A stretch of 64,000 bases of DNA, from contig MU008197.1 of NCBI GenBank assembly GCA_010909165.1, positions 486,602 through 550,601 on the forward strand, in the 5' to 3' direction. The notes under the pieces were generated by a model. The model saw nothing but the letters and a program-made list of their open reading frames with translations. It did no database searches and was not told the DNA's origin. Numbering within the stretch: position 1 is the stretch's first letter; each line of letters starts with the position of its first letter. A program made the position numbers and the translations under genes. Source of the DNA: Anthoceros angustus. Taxonomy: Eukaryota; Streptophyta; Anthocerotopsida; Anthocerotales; Anthocerotaceae. This document shows positions 49,060 to 61,914 of the stretch, one piece after another.

Positions 49060-51600
49060 AGCTTACCTTCCAATTCCTTTCGTGGTCCGCTTTTGGGCAA
49101 AGGTACATGAGGACCCGATATTGGTCGTTCTTAAATGTGAGGGATTCCAATTGTCGTGTTCCAAGACATCACCGAAGGTCAAGTGTCCCATAGCCCGAAT
49201 AGGCGACAAATCATCCAAGCCTCCACCGGCATGACGCGTGTGCAAATACTTGTTGTAGATGTCGAGGAAATGTGTATGGGCCTGCTTTTGTGATCCCGCA
49301 TACTGCAGCCCCGTGTCAACGCTCCAAAACCCATCAAGTCCCTAACCATGGACGGGTTCTCTTGCAATGTCACACTCATACCAAAGGCACATTCAAGACG
49401 ATTGTGGTGACGCCGCCTCCTTCGCACTCAACTTCTAGAATCGTGAATGCGCCCAAAGAATTCTCTTCTCATCCCGGCTGGCTCCTACCATGTCGAAACA
49501 CCCATACACCCACTTGTGTTGCCGGCGGAGAGAATCGCTGCAATTGTCCGGAAATGATAGCCCCGTGCGGAGGTCGCGATAGGATGTGACTTGCGGCGAG
49601 GGCCAATGGTTAGTGCATTGGCTCGGTCGGGCTTCCCGCCCATGCATCATCCGCCAACCGACCCCGCATCCATTGCTTGAAATCCATTCCAACATCCCCA
49701 TGAGCATCGAATTCCGCCTCCGCCGGTTTCGTGAGTGAGCAGTACCAATGTAGACGACTCCGCCGGGCGCAGGTCAATTGTTGTTCCCGCCCGATGGTGC
49801 TCTCCTCGCTGGACGGCCGCATTGGTATCCCATACATGATGGCAATTGTGTGCAACCCGCCATGAACTCCGCGCGGCGCATCGCCCATAGAGATGTACCG
49901 TGGCTATGTTGCCTCCGGACGGGCACGCTCATGGTTTTTGAGGACAAGCATGTAGCGCCCCATGGGGTACATCCATCGACTTGAACTCGCCCATGAGTTT
50001 CAACCTCAAGGTGTGGATGATGAGGTGTCGCATCGAATTCCGTAATGTGGTTGGCATGTGTTTTCCAATTCCACCATGATGTCGATAAGCTCGCCTTCTC
50101 GTGTAGCATGGATATATCGATCTCTTTGGTACACATCCAACGGTACACTCCGGCGAGGCGGCGAAAGCCAAATACGGCCGCCTTCTAGCCGCCTCGCAAC
50201 GCAATAGGAAGATAGTATTGCATCAAAGGTGCCAATCATGGCTTTTCGGCCGGTCACCTTTGGGCCATCAAAGCACGCAGATATGTTTGCACCAAAGCTC
50301 GGGGGGCTTCATGGCGATATCTCGTTTTTACCGCTTCTGTGTCAGAATGCGACATAACATAGTCGGCGTCTGGGATGTGGGTCTCATCACCATCTGAAAT
50401 TGGCCACAACCATGGCTTGGAGTTGGCATCCTTCATGTCATACCGGCTCCCAAGGGTGTCACTCTTTCCGGTAAATACACTCCAAAATGCCTTTGCATTG
50501 TTCACCACCATCATCACATCTAAGCCGTAACTTATGTAAACGCCTCGAGGTATGGTAAACTGAGGATGAGTGAGACGCGAGTGACCCCCATGCCTTTGTG
50601 TTGCGCCTTCTTGTGCACCAGCCAGCTGAGGTCCATCTCGCGACGACGGGCCCATTGTGCGGGGCATGGGGGGCCCGGTCTCCACGGTGCTATCAAGGCA
50701 TCTCGCCAATGCGCGACGGGATCGCCGAGGTCGAGCACCATCTCCGAGCACCCGCAGATAGCATCTTGTCCAATTGTTGTGACCATCGGGCTTGTAATTG
50801 AACCCCACACGATACATGCGGCATGACCTCGAACCCGCCAAGCAAGTTTCCCATACCCGGATAATCACATGTGGCAAACAATAGACCAGCCCGCAGGTGA
50901 AAACCGCCCGGATCACACCTTGGTTTGGAGAAGTCCTCGATGGCACACCTATCCACACTTTAATTCTTCTAGCAACAACGCCCATATTCGCACTCGCTTT
51001 GGGCTGGAATAATCATGGACATAATGACTGTTCTTGTTGCAAATCCATGGTGGCATGTTGTGGATAACCAACAACACGGCCAAATCGACTTCCGCCGAGC
51101 GATGACCAAGGGTTAAGGCCGCCGGTGCATATGGCCGATGTTCCCGCCTCCGTACCAAAATTATCTTGCGCGGCTGCCCAAGCCGAGTGTCGAAGGATGC
51201 GGAGCTTCCGCCTTGACTTACGCGCAAACCAGACATATCCACGCTGGTAGGGCACCTAAACATTCGACGAGACGCCCACCAATGGGAAGTAATAAAAGGA
51301 TTGTGGCACTATGTGGCGGCCAACCCGGGCTTGTTGCGCGCTGGCCACACGGCCGCATTGGAGATCACCGCAGCTTCCACCCAGAGATTCTGCGTCGTTG
51401 ATGCATGAGGGATGCGCACCTTCCTTTGATGTGCAACAAGATCTTCCTGCCGTGACTGGGAGGGTGTTCGGATGTGGCAAAAGCATCGCTCACAATGTGG
51501 AAGATGGCCGTTCCGCTATCCGATATGTTGAATCGTCCCGCACATTGAGGAGTGCAATAGTTGCGGACAAACGGGTTTGGTCGCATGGCCCTTGAATGTA
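49060..51600 (-). pseudogene. TNP2-like CACTA transposase, frame-broken
   Basis: Ordered minus-strand motifs match TNP2: GGLNPWSSLGGS then IHNMPPWICNKNSHYVHDYS (51170-51060), LLLEELKCG (50970), FTGKSDTLGSRYDMKDA and WPISDGDETHIPDADYVMSH (50490-50340), RDRYIHATREGELIDIMVEL (50130-50060), LRLKLMGEFK (50030-49990), GNIATVHLYGRC-like sequence, EFMAGCTQLPSC (49870-49840), VTSYRDLRTGLSF (49600-49560) and VYGCFDMVGASRDEKRILWA (49505-49445). The enzyme would excise and insert CACTA elements. Frames change every few hundred bases. The 243-codon frame at 50985-50254 spans part of this and is not a separate gene. Confidence 0.7.
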
Positions 51601-52000
51601 GAAGAGAGGGCTACCGCCGCCCGCAGAGCATCGTGCACCGTCTGGATGGACTCCATGAACCGCATGTCGCATTGACACCCCATCATCTTGTTCACATTTC
51701 AATCCGGATGGGATTGGCTAGTGTGTAGGACGTTGCCTCGCCGTTAGTTGACACTGCCTCATCCACCGCCTTCTTCTTCATGGAGAGGCGGAGTGATGCC
51801 TCCTTGTCCAGGCGTTCCAAGTAATAATCGGACGCGACCAAACATGTGCCAAAGTGCGATGCTCGAAAGCATATGAAGCAAGCTCTTCCGACCAGCAATT
51901 GCGCAAGCAAAAGACATCACCTCTGCGTGCTAACATATCCCAAAAGCGGACATGACGGAGAGAAATGTCCGCCCGTATTTGATGGCGAGGCGAGCACCGG

Positions 52001-55000
52001 ACATGGGCAATACAATGGTGGATCCCATCACGGGGCGGAGGGGCCATATCCTCCATATCGCGAACACACAATGTGCGAGCGGTGGCAACCGACGGCGGCA
52101 ACACATGGGGGTTTGAAGGCCACCGCCGCGGCGAACGCGCTTCTTTCTAAACGCTCACCGGAATCGCCCAAATGTCCGTTGCACACGGGCTACCTACATG
52201 ATTGGGGAGACACACTCCATCTTTCACGCCTAAGCACGGCTAACGGTATGGGCCTGCGGTGTGATGCACAAAATCTGGTTGGTAGTGTGAAAGGGTGGTT
52301 ACTTTGCCCGATCACTCGATGGTCCAAATGACACCATGCTTAATTGGGGTTTTCCGGTAGAAAGAACGCACATCTCCACACATCCTTTCCACTTTGAGTT
52401 AAAGCTTACGCTGCGCTCAAGACTTTCACGCCCAAACTGCGTATGCGGACGCAAGCGAACATCGACGTATTCCTCCCCGCCTCCCTTCTTCACATCGCCG
52501 GTTTCGCGCTCGCGCAATGGCTAGCCCGCCTCGCCAGCCAAGAGGTGTCCGGGAGGCCGATGGAGCTACCCACGACATTATCGGAAGCCTCCCCACCACG
52601 ACGGGGCGGAGGTAGTGAGTCCCCGTGGTGCGAGGCCGAGGAGACAACGCTGGCAAACACAAACCAAGGAGGCGCGATCGCCATATGGATTTGGGAGGCC
52701 TCCGCCCTTCCTTATGGGGACTATGTGCAGTATCGGCAGTGGTGGACGCCGAGATCCCTAGGGTGGAAGGGATCGGGCTGGGTGTTGGAGGTGGCGGAGC
52801 CATCCGCGACACGATGTGCCGGTTCAATTCAACCCGCCTGCACAGAGGATGGGGGCCAACCCATCGCGCGGAGCATATGCACGAGAAGGAGGTGGTGGTG
52901 GGTTGGAAGACTGGGCCTATGGAAGAGGCGGAGCTTGGGTCATTCGTGGCGGCCGTGGTGGAGGCATGCACGACTTCTAGATGGTGGTGGAGGTGTCTAC
53001 CCGCTAGCAAGATGTTTTTAGTCCTTTCCTCCTCGGCCACAAGTTGTCGTGATCGACTTAGACCCACCCTTTACGAGAGGTATGCCGAGGAATGGGCGAA
53101 GGTGCCATCGATATCGGAGCGAACCTGCTATGAGCTCCGAAGTCGATTTCTGCTACGTAGCACGAAGGAGTATTATGGCCCGGTCAATTGGCCCTCCATG
53201 GGACAAGCGGAGGATCCTCTTGACAGCCTCCGTATGCTGGAAATTGTCCGCCCCTCGCAAGCATGGGGACAATGAAGATTGTGTCATATGGCGATGAGGT
53301 GCCAACTTTCATCATCTCGCAGTGCTTCCGCTCATCTACAACCAGACAGAGTGCTTTTATGCTATACCTGACTTCATCCCGAACGACGAAGGGGCTTTCG
53401 TTTTGATGGCTTGCGATGTGGTTGTCCTTGCCAACCGTGTCGGCGGAAGGAAGGGAGCGGCACGATGCCAAGGCTATGTTTTTGTGTTTGACCTCCATTG
53501 TCCTGTAGTGGTTGTCGGCGTACACGCCCAAACGCGGGCCTAGATGAAGATGGCGTGTCGATGCCAGCCCTGGCCAAGTGTGGCACTTCCCATTTCAATT
53601 TTGAGCACACTATCCTCATGGAGCAAAGGCATAGCAATTTTGTGACTTGGATTGCTTGCTATGTGCTTTTGTCGGCATGTTGTTTGAAGATTATGCGCCA
53701 TAGGCTACCTTTGTGTTTTCACGACATATAAAGATTTGAAGCATGGGCCCGTGTTCCTGACCGATCCAAGCAACCGGAATATGGCATGATCAGCCGCCTC
53801 AAAGGACAAGTCGATGGAAGATCTGGGACGGCCATGCCAAAACGCTTCTATACGAACCATACTGACATAAAGGGAACCGCCGGGCCGCTCTGCTCACGCA
53901 GTGCATCCATCCCGGATTCGAAAGCCTCCAACCCGCCAGGTATGATACGTGCGCTAGTGGTTATCGAATGTCAATGCCGGTTTGCATATGATTTATCCCA
54001 AAGACATGACACGTGGTTTGCATATGATTTAACCTTAGCCATGAACCAAGGAAACGCCGAGAAGCCGGCAGACGGGACGCCCACTGGCCCATGTCTTCTC
54101 AGCGGCACCTGATGATGGCGGCTCGCCCACCAATACCGCCATGATGCGCGATAGCTCCGTGGAGGGAGAGGGCAAGCTGTGGTTGCGCTGAAGCGAGGCT
54201 CCAGCACTTCGGATGATCCTCGGATGAACAAACCTTGCAAAGTTCTGCGTAGAAGGCTTATTGCTCCATGTCTGGAAGATTGACGACGAATCGTGCAGAT
54301 ACCCACCAAACCTTGAACGGCAAAGCGCGCCAGCCCTCATGCACACTTCGAAAGACGCAGGACTGCCACCCCGAATACCGGATGGCGAGGTCATGACCCC
54401 GCTTTTCCTTGCACGTAATGACGGTCATATATCCGACATTACCAATGCTCGCAACCACCTCGCGGACACATCTAGTGGTTACCCCATTCGCCCCATAAAC
54501 GGACTACGCTAATGATGCCGACATAAGGCCACCGCCATATTCCGCCTGCTTTGTAGTAGGTAGCTTTGGATGCAGATGGAATCGTAGGCCTTTTTAGCAT
54601 GTTAGAGTGGCACATCCACGCTCCTCGTAGCATAGAGGATACATGGCTTGGGGTCAGTGGCCCGGTCCACCCACCGCTTCACACGAGAATCGTGGCTAGG
54701 TGTGGGGCCCACATGATTAGACTCCTCGGTGGCATGACCATGTAGTCCATACCTCACAACCTCGCCATATGATATGTATATACCTTTGTATGCCACCCAA
54801 GAATCGAAATACGCTTAGACCCAACAAGGCAACTGGCCATGCCAAACCCAACAAGGGTTACCGGCCTGCATACATAGGGTGTAAAAGTGTAAAACATATG
54901 TTTAATAACCGACACACAAAATGCAAGCAAGACGGATTGAGACGGAATCTCCTTGGTGTAGAGGGTCGATCCGACCACCACCGAACCAAACCCGTCGACC

Positions 55001-57084
55001 TAACTCAACCCACATAGCTTGTCCATGTGTACATTTCAACCTTCTTCAACAAATTTCGTAGCCACGGCGAACGTGCCACAAGCACAAGAAGATCGGCACA
55101 TCCTATGACCACACCTCCCTTAAAGCACCTATCTTTGCAAAGACAATCATCGACCAAGAATGTAGATGGCAGCCAACTGAGTCGATCAAGAACTTCATGC
55201 GAAAGAAGTAAGCCATGGAACTAAAGCTCTTGTGGTCGCTCGTGTGAGAGCCTATGCAACTAGTATTCCATCGTCACGAACACCATGACAAGAAATAGCT
55301 GGTACTTATATTTGTTTACTCCAAAAGTGGAGTCCATAGCAAGTAAAACTATTGTGTCCGTGTTGCATGTAAATCTCCAACATGAAGGATGTTTGCAAGC
55401 CTAGGCAAAATGCTCTCCTCCACAAACCTATGAAACACATACCGCATGTAATTGCATCCACATCCCTACACTAAGGTTATCGTCCTCATAATACCTCCAC
55501 CATTCTTCTCCACCTCCCTAGTTATATTGGAGATATCATCATGTGTTGTCCCTTACCTTCACATAGGGGCCTCATGGATTGATAAAATGAGGGCAACATT
55601 TAGCTACAATAAAAGTGGATGACGCCGCAAAATCTCATCAATGACACGAAAATGTAAACCATATCTCACCCAAGCTTTCTCTCGACAAATGTGGAGCTCT
55701 AATATCTCGAACTATGCCTCGTAAGATAGACCATGACAAACTATACCGACATCAACATGTCTACTCATAGAGCAAGATCCAACGATGGCCACAAATATAG
55801 CCTTTTCATAGTAAAACTAGCATGACACCCATGTTTGATGCCTCTCCACCGCCAGCGGACCGCCTTTTGTTAGGGAGAGGAGGATTGAACAACATTGCAT
55901 GGTAGAATGGTAATCCTCAGTTCAGAACCACACCAAGATCTCGATCAAGCGACACATGAGAAACCTTTGAATCTAGAAGTCATGGTAAGTGGAAAAAGCG
56001 CTATGCATGAAACCTTGTCAACTCATATCAAAACTACAAAGCACACCATTATGTTCATCTCGAGAGCTACAAAATGGTATATAGCCCGACAAGATTAATA
56101 GGACTAGAGAAAGGAATCAGCGTGAAAGCCATGTTATATCAAAATATAGTAAGAAAACGTTTGAAGTTAGTATCTTGCGTAAACCTTTCGGAATTCAACA
56201 AAAAGGCATCGTTAGAATTGTCTCGAAGACGAATAGTTTGGTGTATGACTTGTCAAGATTCAAAACTACTTGGAGAAAGTTTTGAACTATGAAAGACAGC
56301 GCTTGAAGACACAATGATCCATGAGAAGCAAAAGGACATCAAGCAATTGCAAAACCAAAACCAAACAAATTGACTACCAAGATCGATGAACCTTTTGGTG
56401 ATTGGTTTGTGAAAACGGCTCGGACCTTTGTCCAGACTCTTGCAAAATTGGTTGGTGCTCCACGTAGCTATTCATTCCGCCAACGAAATCTTGCACACGC
56501 CCAAGGAATGTATGCAACTCGGCCTCCTTCACACGGAATCAAGAATGCTTGCGTAATTCGCCATGAAAGGTGGCAATCTCAAAACAATTCAGTCAGGCAC
56601 TTCAATGGAAAAGGACAATCCCTTGGCAAGTCAACTTCCACCATCTCGCTTAACCTCGCTCATGTAGCGGCGAAGCTTGCCGAGCCGCCATCACTAATAA
56701 TCCATATTCATTTGACACATTATGAGCTAACCAAATTAAATTTTCACCATTCTAGTTATGTTAAATTCAAAAGACAAAAATGCTGCTCAAACGGAGCCTA
56801 TGCCCAGTGGAGCCGGTGGCGGTGAATTTGTGCCCAATGGAGCAGGTCACGGTGAATTGGTGGACCATATAGACGATCTCTACGGATGTACCATATAGAC
56901 GATCTCTATACGGATGGCAATGTGAGAGACATCACCATGAAGTACACTAATGTCAGCGGGCCCCGCAGCTGGCCACCTGAATTTTCAGGCTAGGCCCCGC
57001 CACAACCCGCAACCCCGGACTACCCTTCTCACCCCCAACCTCCCGATCCAGCGTCCTGACCCGACTGCGTGCGCTTGAGGAGAC
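52001..57084. other. DNA without a recognised gene
   Basis: 52000-54600 is GC-rich with overlapping frames on both strands, perhaps transposon-derived; one minus frame at 54796-54602 (GIYISYGEVVRYGLH) loosely echoes GVYISYGLDVMMVV at 50534. 54700-56800 is AT-richer and quiet. I found no domain, LTR or inverted terminal repeat I can defend. Confidence 0.35.
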
Positions 57085-57256
57085 CGCATCTACGCTCGCC
57101 TCAACGCTCCCGCTCAACACTGCCGCACCCATACCCGCCTCACCGTTCCCCCTCAACACTGCCGCACTCATGCCCGCCTCACCGCTCCCGCTCAAAACTG
57201 CCGCACCCATGCCCGCCTCACCGCTCCTGTTCAAGCTTGCCGCACCCACGCCCGCT
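57085..57256. repeat. 39-bp minisatellite, about 4.4 copies
   Basis: TGCCGCAC recurs at 57121, 57160, 57199 and 57238, exactly 39 bp apart. Because 39 is a multiple of three, both strands stay open: minus gives a 13-residue repeat (GEAGMGAAVLSGS and variants), plus gives LPHPYPPHRSPST and variants. No evidence that either is translated. Confidence 0.9.
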
Positions 57257-57842
57257 TGGAGCCGGTTTTTGGTGCCCACGACGCGCGTCTCCCGCCCTAG
57301 CATCCGCCCCGCATAGCTGAGTCCCGGTAATACTCTGTGAAGGCCGATAAGCAGGCGGATGGTGAAGCTAAACTAATGAAACGCATGGCCGGTGAGCCTC
57401 ACTTGCTGGACCGGACCACTGCGTACATGCTGATAAGCAGTTCCTGTACAGATACAAGAACTGCTCTTCGGGATCTGGTGGTCTTTCCAGCCTGGTCTTC
57501 ACGACCAGCTTTTCGGTGTGCAAGGAAACCTTACATGTACATATGTAGCTCTCAAACCAGCGGCACCTGTTTTTGTAGTCACACGTACAACACCCTCCAC
57601 ATCACATGCCTGCACCAGGGACTGCAAATCCTGCAAGTTGCCAGATTCCTACTGCCAGTTAAGACTCTTAAGAGGTATGACAGACAATAACATTCTTGGA
57701 CCTACATGGCAATAAGAGGAATGTAAGTTGTGATAAGAGTTACTGAGTCACTCCAGTTATCACGTGACAAACGTGAATGAAACCCACAACAAATTGGTCC
57801 TTCATCGTCGGATGTGAAGCATTCAATCCAGCGCTGTTCGCG

Positions 57843-59988
57843 ATGGATCGTGATGGAAACGCTGAATTTGTCCCTTCAGCCGCACTCCTAGGCTGCGGGA
57901 TCTTTGCCCGAGATGCCTACGTGCCGATCATCAAAACTCTGCATTGAGTGAGCCTCGTGCTGACTAGTATCTGGAGCCGGTCGCAGGTGGGCAATTGCTG
58001 ACTGTCGGAGTTTTCTTGTTCACTGCATTGCAATAGATCGGATTGCATTGCATTGCTTTAACTTGGCTTTGATTGGTGTATGAGGGAGAAGGTGAAAGCT
58101 TTGCTAATCTCTTGTTGATCAGCGTTCAGCAGAGCGACTGCTAGAGACAGAGAGAGACTTTGCTCCAGAGGCGGAAGCAAAATGGGGAGAGGATGGGTTG
58201 CAGGAAATACTTTCCTCTCGCCAGGTTCACTGCTGCTTGGTGGTGCTGCCCGTGAAGTTGCAGGTAAAATGAATTCTTCTTTCGATTGAAGTGACACTGC
58301 ACTTGGTGTGACAACACAGGACAGGTAAGCTTGTATGTGGGCATCTCATGCTGGAAGTCTGTTTCTCATTCAGCCTGCCATTGTGTTGCGAGCACTTGGA
58401 GCAGGCAAGCACGTTCTGCAAGGTATGAGCTGGCATGATGCAGGAAGCCTGTGCCCATTTCTTTTGCCTTCTTCATGTTGATTGCTGTTTCTGCTTGTTC
58501 TGTTTTGCAGAGAAGCCTGTTGCGGAAAGTAAGTTGTACGGGTTTGAATCTTTGTTGTGAAGAAACAGGGATGTGAAAGCTTAAACCACTGTGCTCATCA
58601 GTCCTGACTGACTCTGCTTCAAGAGCAGATTTTACTGAGGATTTGAGACATGGCTAAGCTACAAGACACTGTCGGAGCAGGTTGGCCAAAGTCCCATATG
58701 GGCGGTTGGAGAAAACTTTAGGTTTGAAACCGCATTCCATGAGGTGGAGCTTTCAGCTGGCAGCGCAGATATTGTGTTTCTGTGGACTGCTACAGTGAAT
58801 GATGCTTATTGACTGACAGGCTGGGAAGATCGTAAAGAGCCTTGGGACCATGGTGGTAGTTGAGGTTATTGTAGAGGTTCAGATGCTGAGCTCTAACAAG
58901 TACTTCGACAGCCAGTGGCGCCGAGATCTGAAGGTGACCAGTCTTGTACGGTGGATGATGTTAAGAGCATGCCATGGCTTTGCAAAATTTTCTGACCCTA
59001 CTTCGGTACGTCTGGTCGTGCAGGGCGGTTTCATAATCGACTGCGGGGTGCACTTGGCAGGCCTCCGGTTGGTAGGGGAGATTTGCAAATGAATTCGAAG
59101 AGCTCTTCTGCTTTGTTCTGTACAACGTGGTTGATCAGGAACTCTTAGGCTTGACATCTGGTTGTTTCTTGCGAGATGCCTCGGCTTCGCAGATGACAGA
59201 CAGCAGTCTGGTAGCAGTTCGAGGCCTCGCCACCCATAGAAACAAACAGTTACCGGCTCCGGATACTCACTGCAGTTTTGTAAGTGATTTGTTCACTGGG
59301 CAGCATTCCTAACTTTGTGCCTCCTTTTTCCAGCCAGGATTGATGCTGGAGGTATGGGCTTCTGCAGAGAGTTTCAGAATGGCTGCTCTGGAGTCATGGT
59401 GATAGCGTACGCCTCGTCAAGGTACTAAAACCTTCAAATTGCTGCAACATGTATTGGTTGTATAAGCATGTTGCTAACTTATTTGCCTGTAGGCTATCAT
59501 GAGTGTGCGCAAGGACAGTGGAAGTGGAGCGTGCAAAACTCGAAGGCAACTTTGGGTACACGGTATAGCAGTGGTTTGTCCATGTTTTATTTTTTACGAA
59601 AACAATCACGTTCAATCATTTACAATTGCCAGGTGACCACGATCCCTCTCCAAGGAAGCTCTCAATCCAATTTCTTCCCCTTCGTTGGGATAGAAGAAGA
59701 AATCAAGTCTTTCGCCGCTGACGTGAAGAGAAGTATATCTGTAAGCATCTTCCTCTAACAAGCTCTCGTTTGTCCTACAAGTGTATATCCGTAAGGATCT
59801 TCAGCAGGCTTTCTTTTTCTCTACAAGCACAAGTGCCTCTGACACTGTGTTCCTGCATAAGTTGCCGTCCAAACGTCTGATTCAGGAGCTCTCCTCAAGA
59901 AGCATTACGAGATCTGGGAATCATTGAAGCTGCACTCAGCTCTAACGGAAAAACAGTACAAATCGGTGATCCACAAGTGAAGGTGTGA
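57843..59988 (+). CDS. Gfo/Idh/MocA-family oxidoreductase, 12 exons, one in-frame stop
   Basis: NAD(P)-dependent oxidoreductase fold, resembling plant protein At4g17370 as I recall it. Exons: 57843-57986, 58123-58263, 58374-58422, 58511-58528, 58640-58743, 58820-58933, 59024-59071, 59193-59279, 59372-59421, 59514-59562, 59633-59740, and a last exon from about 59886 to the stop at 59988. The Rossmann motif is ALLGCGIFARDAYVP. Then come KWGEDGLQEIL, RALGAGKHVLQ|EKPVAE (the conserved EKP), SPIWAVGENFRFE, VEVQMLSSNKYFDSQWRRDL, GGFIIDCGVHLAGLRL (cofactor/substrate site), FQNGCSGVMV, TVEVERAKLEGNFGYT, NFFPFVGIEEEIKSFAADV and SPQEALRDLGIIEAAL. Most junctions are GT-AG in phase; the 11/12 join is not resolved, and the 9/10 join drops residues that relatives have. 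Codon 35 is TGA (57945-57947), so it may be a pseudogene or a sequence error. Confidence 0.82.
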
Positions 59989-61794
59989 ACGATAGTCGCA
60001 CTGTTAGCAGAAGGAGTGCCTAATCCATGCTTGAAAGATGCCCTCAACGAGGGCTTGGTGATGAATTCCTGAACCTTTATACAAGTTTGCAAGAGGTGGG
60101 CGGAGTTGCATGTAGGGAGGAAGCGAGTATGAATGATGGGGAGAGACATCCCTACACAAGGGAAAGACGGGTAGGAAGGGTACCTATAGATATAGAGCAT
60201 GGCACTCCCTACCAAAGGGAAGTGCACCTTACGAGGGGTAGGTATAGGGTGGTAGCTGGCCCTACAAGAATGGAGGGGCTCCCTACATGGACAGTTTAAG
60301 CAGCGTAGAGTGTCAAAAGCTAGCCCTACATAGATGAGGCGTAGGATGACACTTCAGCTAATTTTTTTTTAATTCTGTGTGCTCACATCGTAATAAGAGG
60401 TAATAAGAGGAGAGTTGTTCTCTGTAGAAGTACTGATCTCACCCCACTATGGCATGTGACAAACTATGGCACAATGCGGAGAGGACGGGTTGCGAGACAT
60501 ACCTGTTCCAGAAGCGTGCGATTCTCGAATTTATTCATGTATTCAGTTTTGCTGATTCCAGAAAATATTATTATTGATTCAAGAATTATATTTAAATGTC
60601 GTATCTTCCCGTGTCGTTGAATTCATTATAAGCATGGTGTGTGCCTCTTCTCGAGAGTGGCAAGCCATGAAGGAAAAGGCCTAAAACGCACATGGCCCCA
60701 TAATAGCGGGCAGCCTAAGTGTCAAACCTGTACATAAGCATGCCATATAGTTCCGCATATCAATACGAGGTTGCATGTGCATCACATTACCGGTTCACGT
60801 TTGTAATGAAGCGTGCTTAATCGATTTACTCCGGCTCGTGATAGTATATCTTATGCATGAAAGATATTCGCACACAATGACCACACAAAAATGCAAGCGG
60901 TTGAAAGAAGTTGGTGCAACCTGCTTGTCTCCTGCATGTAAGGGAGACAAGAGGGTTGCAAGAAGCTGCACCTGCCTTCGTAAACAAGGTTTCGGTTGCT
61001 CCAATTGTTGCTTAAGTCTCCACGCTGCAGAGGGTTGGTCCGGTCAGATTGCTCCACTTCCGCTTGACCAACAAGTTTCTTCACAAGCCCGGTGAGGAGG
61101 CGATGCTTCTTCTACTTGCAGCTACTCTTGTTCCACACAAGGTTCCAATCACATAGGGCTCCCCAACCATTGCCGGGTGGCACCAAAATATGGCCAATCG
61201 TAAGGATTATAGTCTCCGAGAGGACGAAACTAGGCATCGAATAAGTATTTGTGAAACCATACCAAACCAAGTAGCATGAACAACAAGAGCAACCACAACA
61301 ACGAAGAGAGAGAATAAGCCATCTCGAGACGAAAGAGAAAGGAAACCTGAAACCTATTTAAGGAAGGCGCAAGCTTCCTTACAACCAATTTGCTCACGCG
61401 CATTTTTGTGTTCTCATAAGTTTATCGCTTAAGTATGCACGCTTAATTAAAAACGTTAATTGCAATTATAAACATGAGCAGTGGTGCTCCACTATGGAAT
61501 ATCGATCCGTCACGCGACATCCATATTTTTTAGGGTTTTGACAGAAGAAGAGTCTACCGCATATGGCGGAACTATTTCGATGTCATGCATGACCACATTT
61601 GGGGCTGCGGCCTCCGGTGTCCCGATGTAGTCAACCTACCCCATGATGCACGAAAAGATTTCATGATACATGAAACTTTTCTTCTCTCGGGTTTAGGGTT
61701 GCGTTAGGTGGTCTTCGCAATATGCCATCTTTGGTCACGCGACATCCACAATTTGTTAGGTTGTCAACGGTTATAATGCGCATATAGCGCTTTA
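59989..61794. other. 3' flank and spacer without a recognised gene
   Basis: Holds the oxidoreductase 3' UTR at its start. 60100-60360 has repeated CCCTACA/TGTAGGG-type motifs, possibly a small MITE, but I could not define clean terminal repeats. The phrase CACGCGACATCCA occurs near 61510 and 61737. No gene seen. Confidence 0.4.
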
Positions 61795-61914
61795 GATTAA
61801 TTAATACTAATTACTTAAAGACAAGTCATTAGATTAATTAATGCTAATCAAACACTAAACCCAAGTGCAGAGTAGTGTCACACGATGACATCCCTTAAGT
61901 TCCCCATATTTGCC

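Larger units (their letters stand above)
46845..52000 (-). mobile_element. CACTA (En/Spm) DNA transposon remnant
   Basis: Contains a TNP2-type transposase on minus (see next entry). The left edge is set by the abrupt end of copy B at 46844. The right edge is not known and could lie anywhere up to about 55000. I did not find CACTA...TAGTG terminal repeats. Confidence 0.55.

Noticed and set aside
50254-50985. Longest frame of the right half (243 codons) as a separate gene
   Set aside because: It runs through TNP2 motifs in part only; adjoining motifs continue in other frames, so it is a fragment of the broken transposase.
57945-57986. Treating the TGA as lying in a 39-nt intron (GTGAGC...GTCGCAG)
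   Set aside because: It would remove IWSRS, which is conserved in the family, and the TGA precedes the donor so it would remain in the exon.
60100-60360. MITE with terminal inverted repeats
   Set aside because: Only short scattered CCCTACA/TGTAGGG motifs; no paired ends or target duplication could be fixed.
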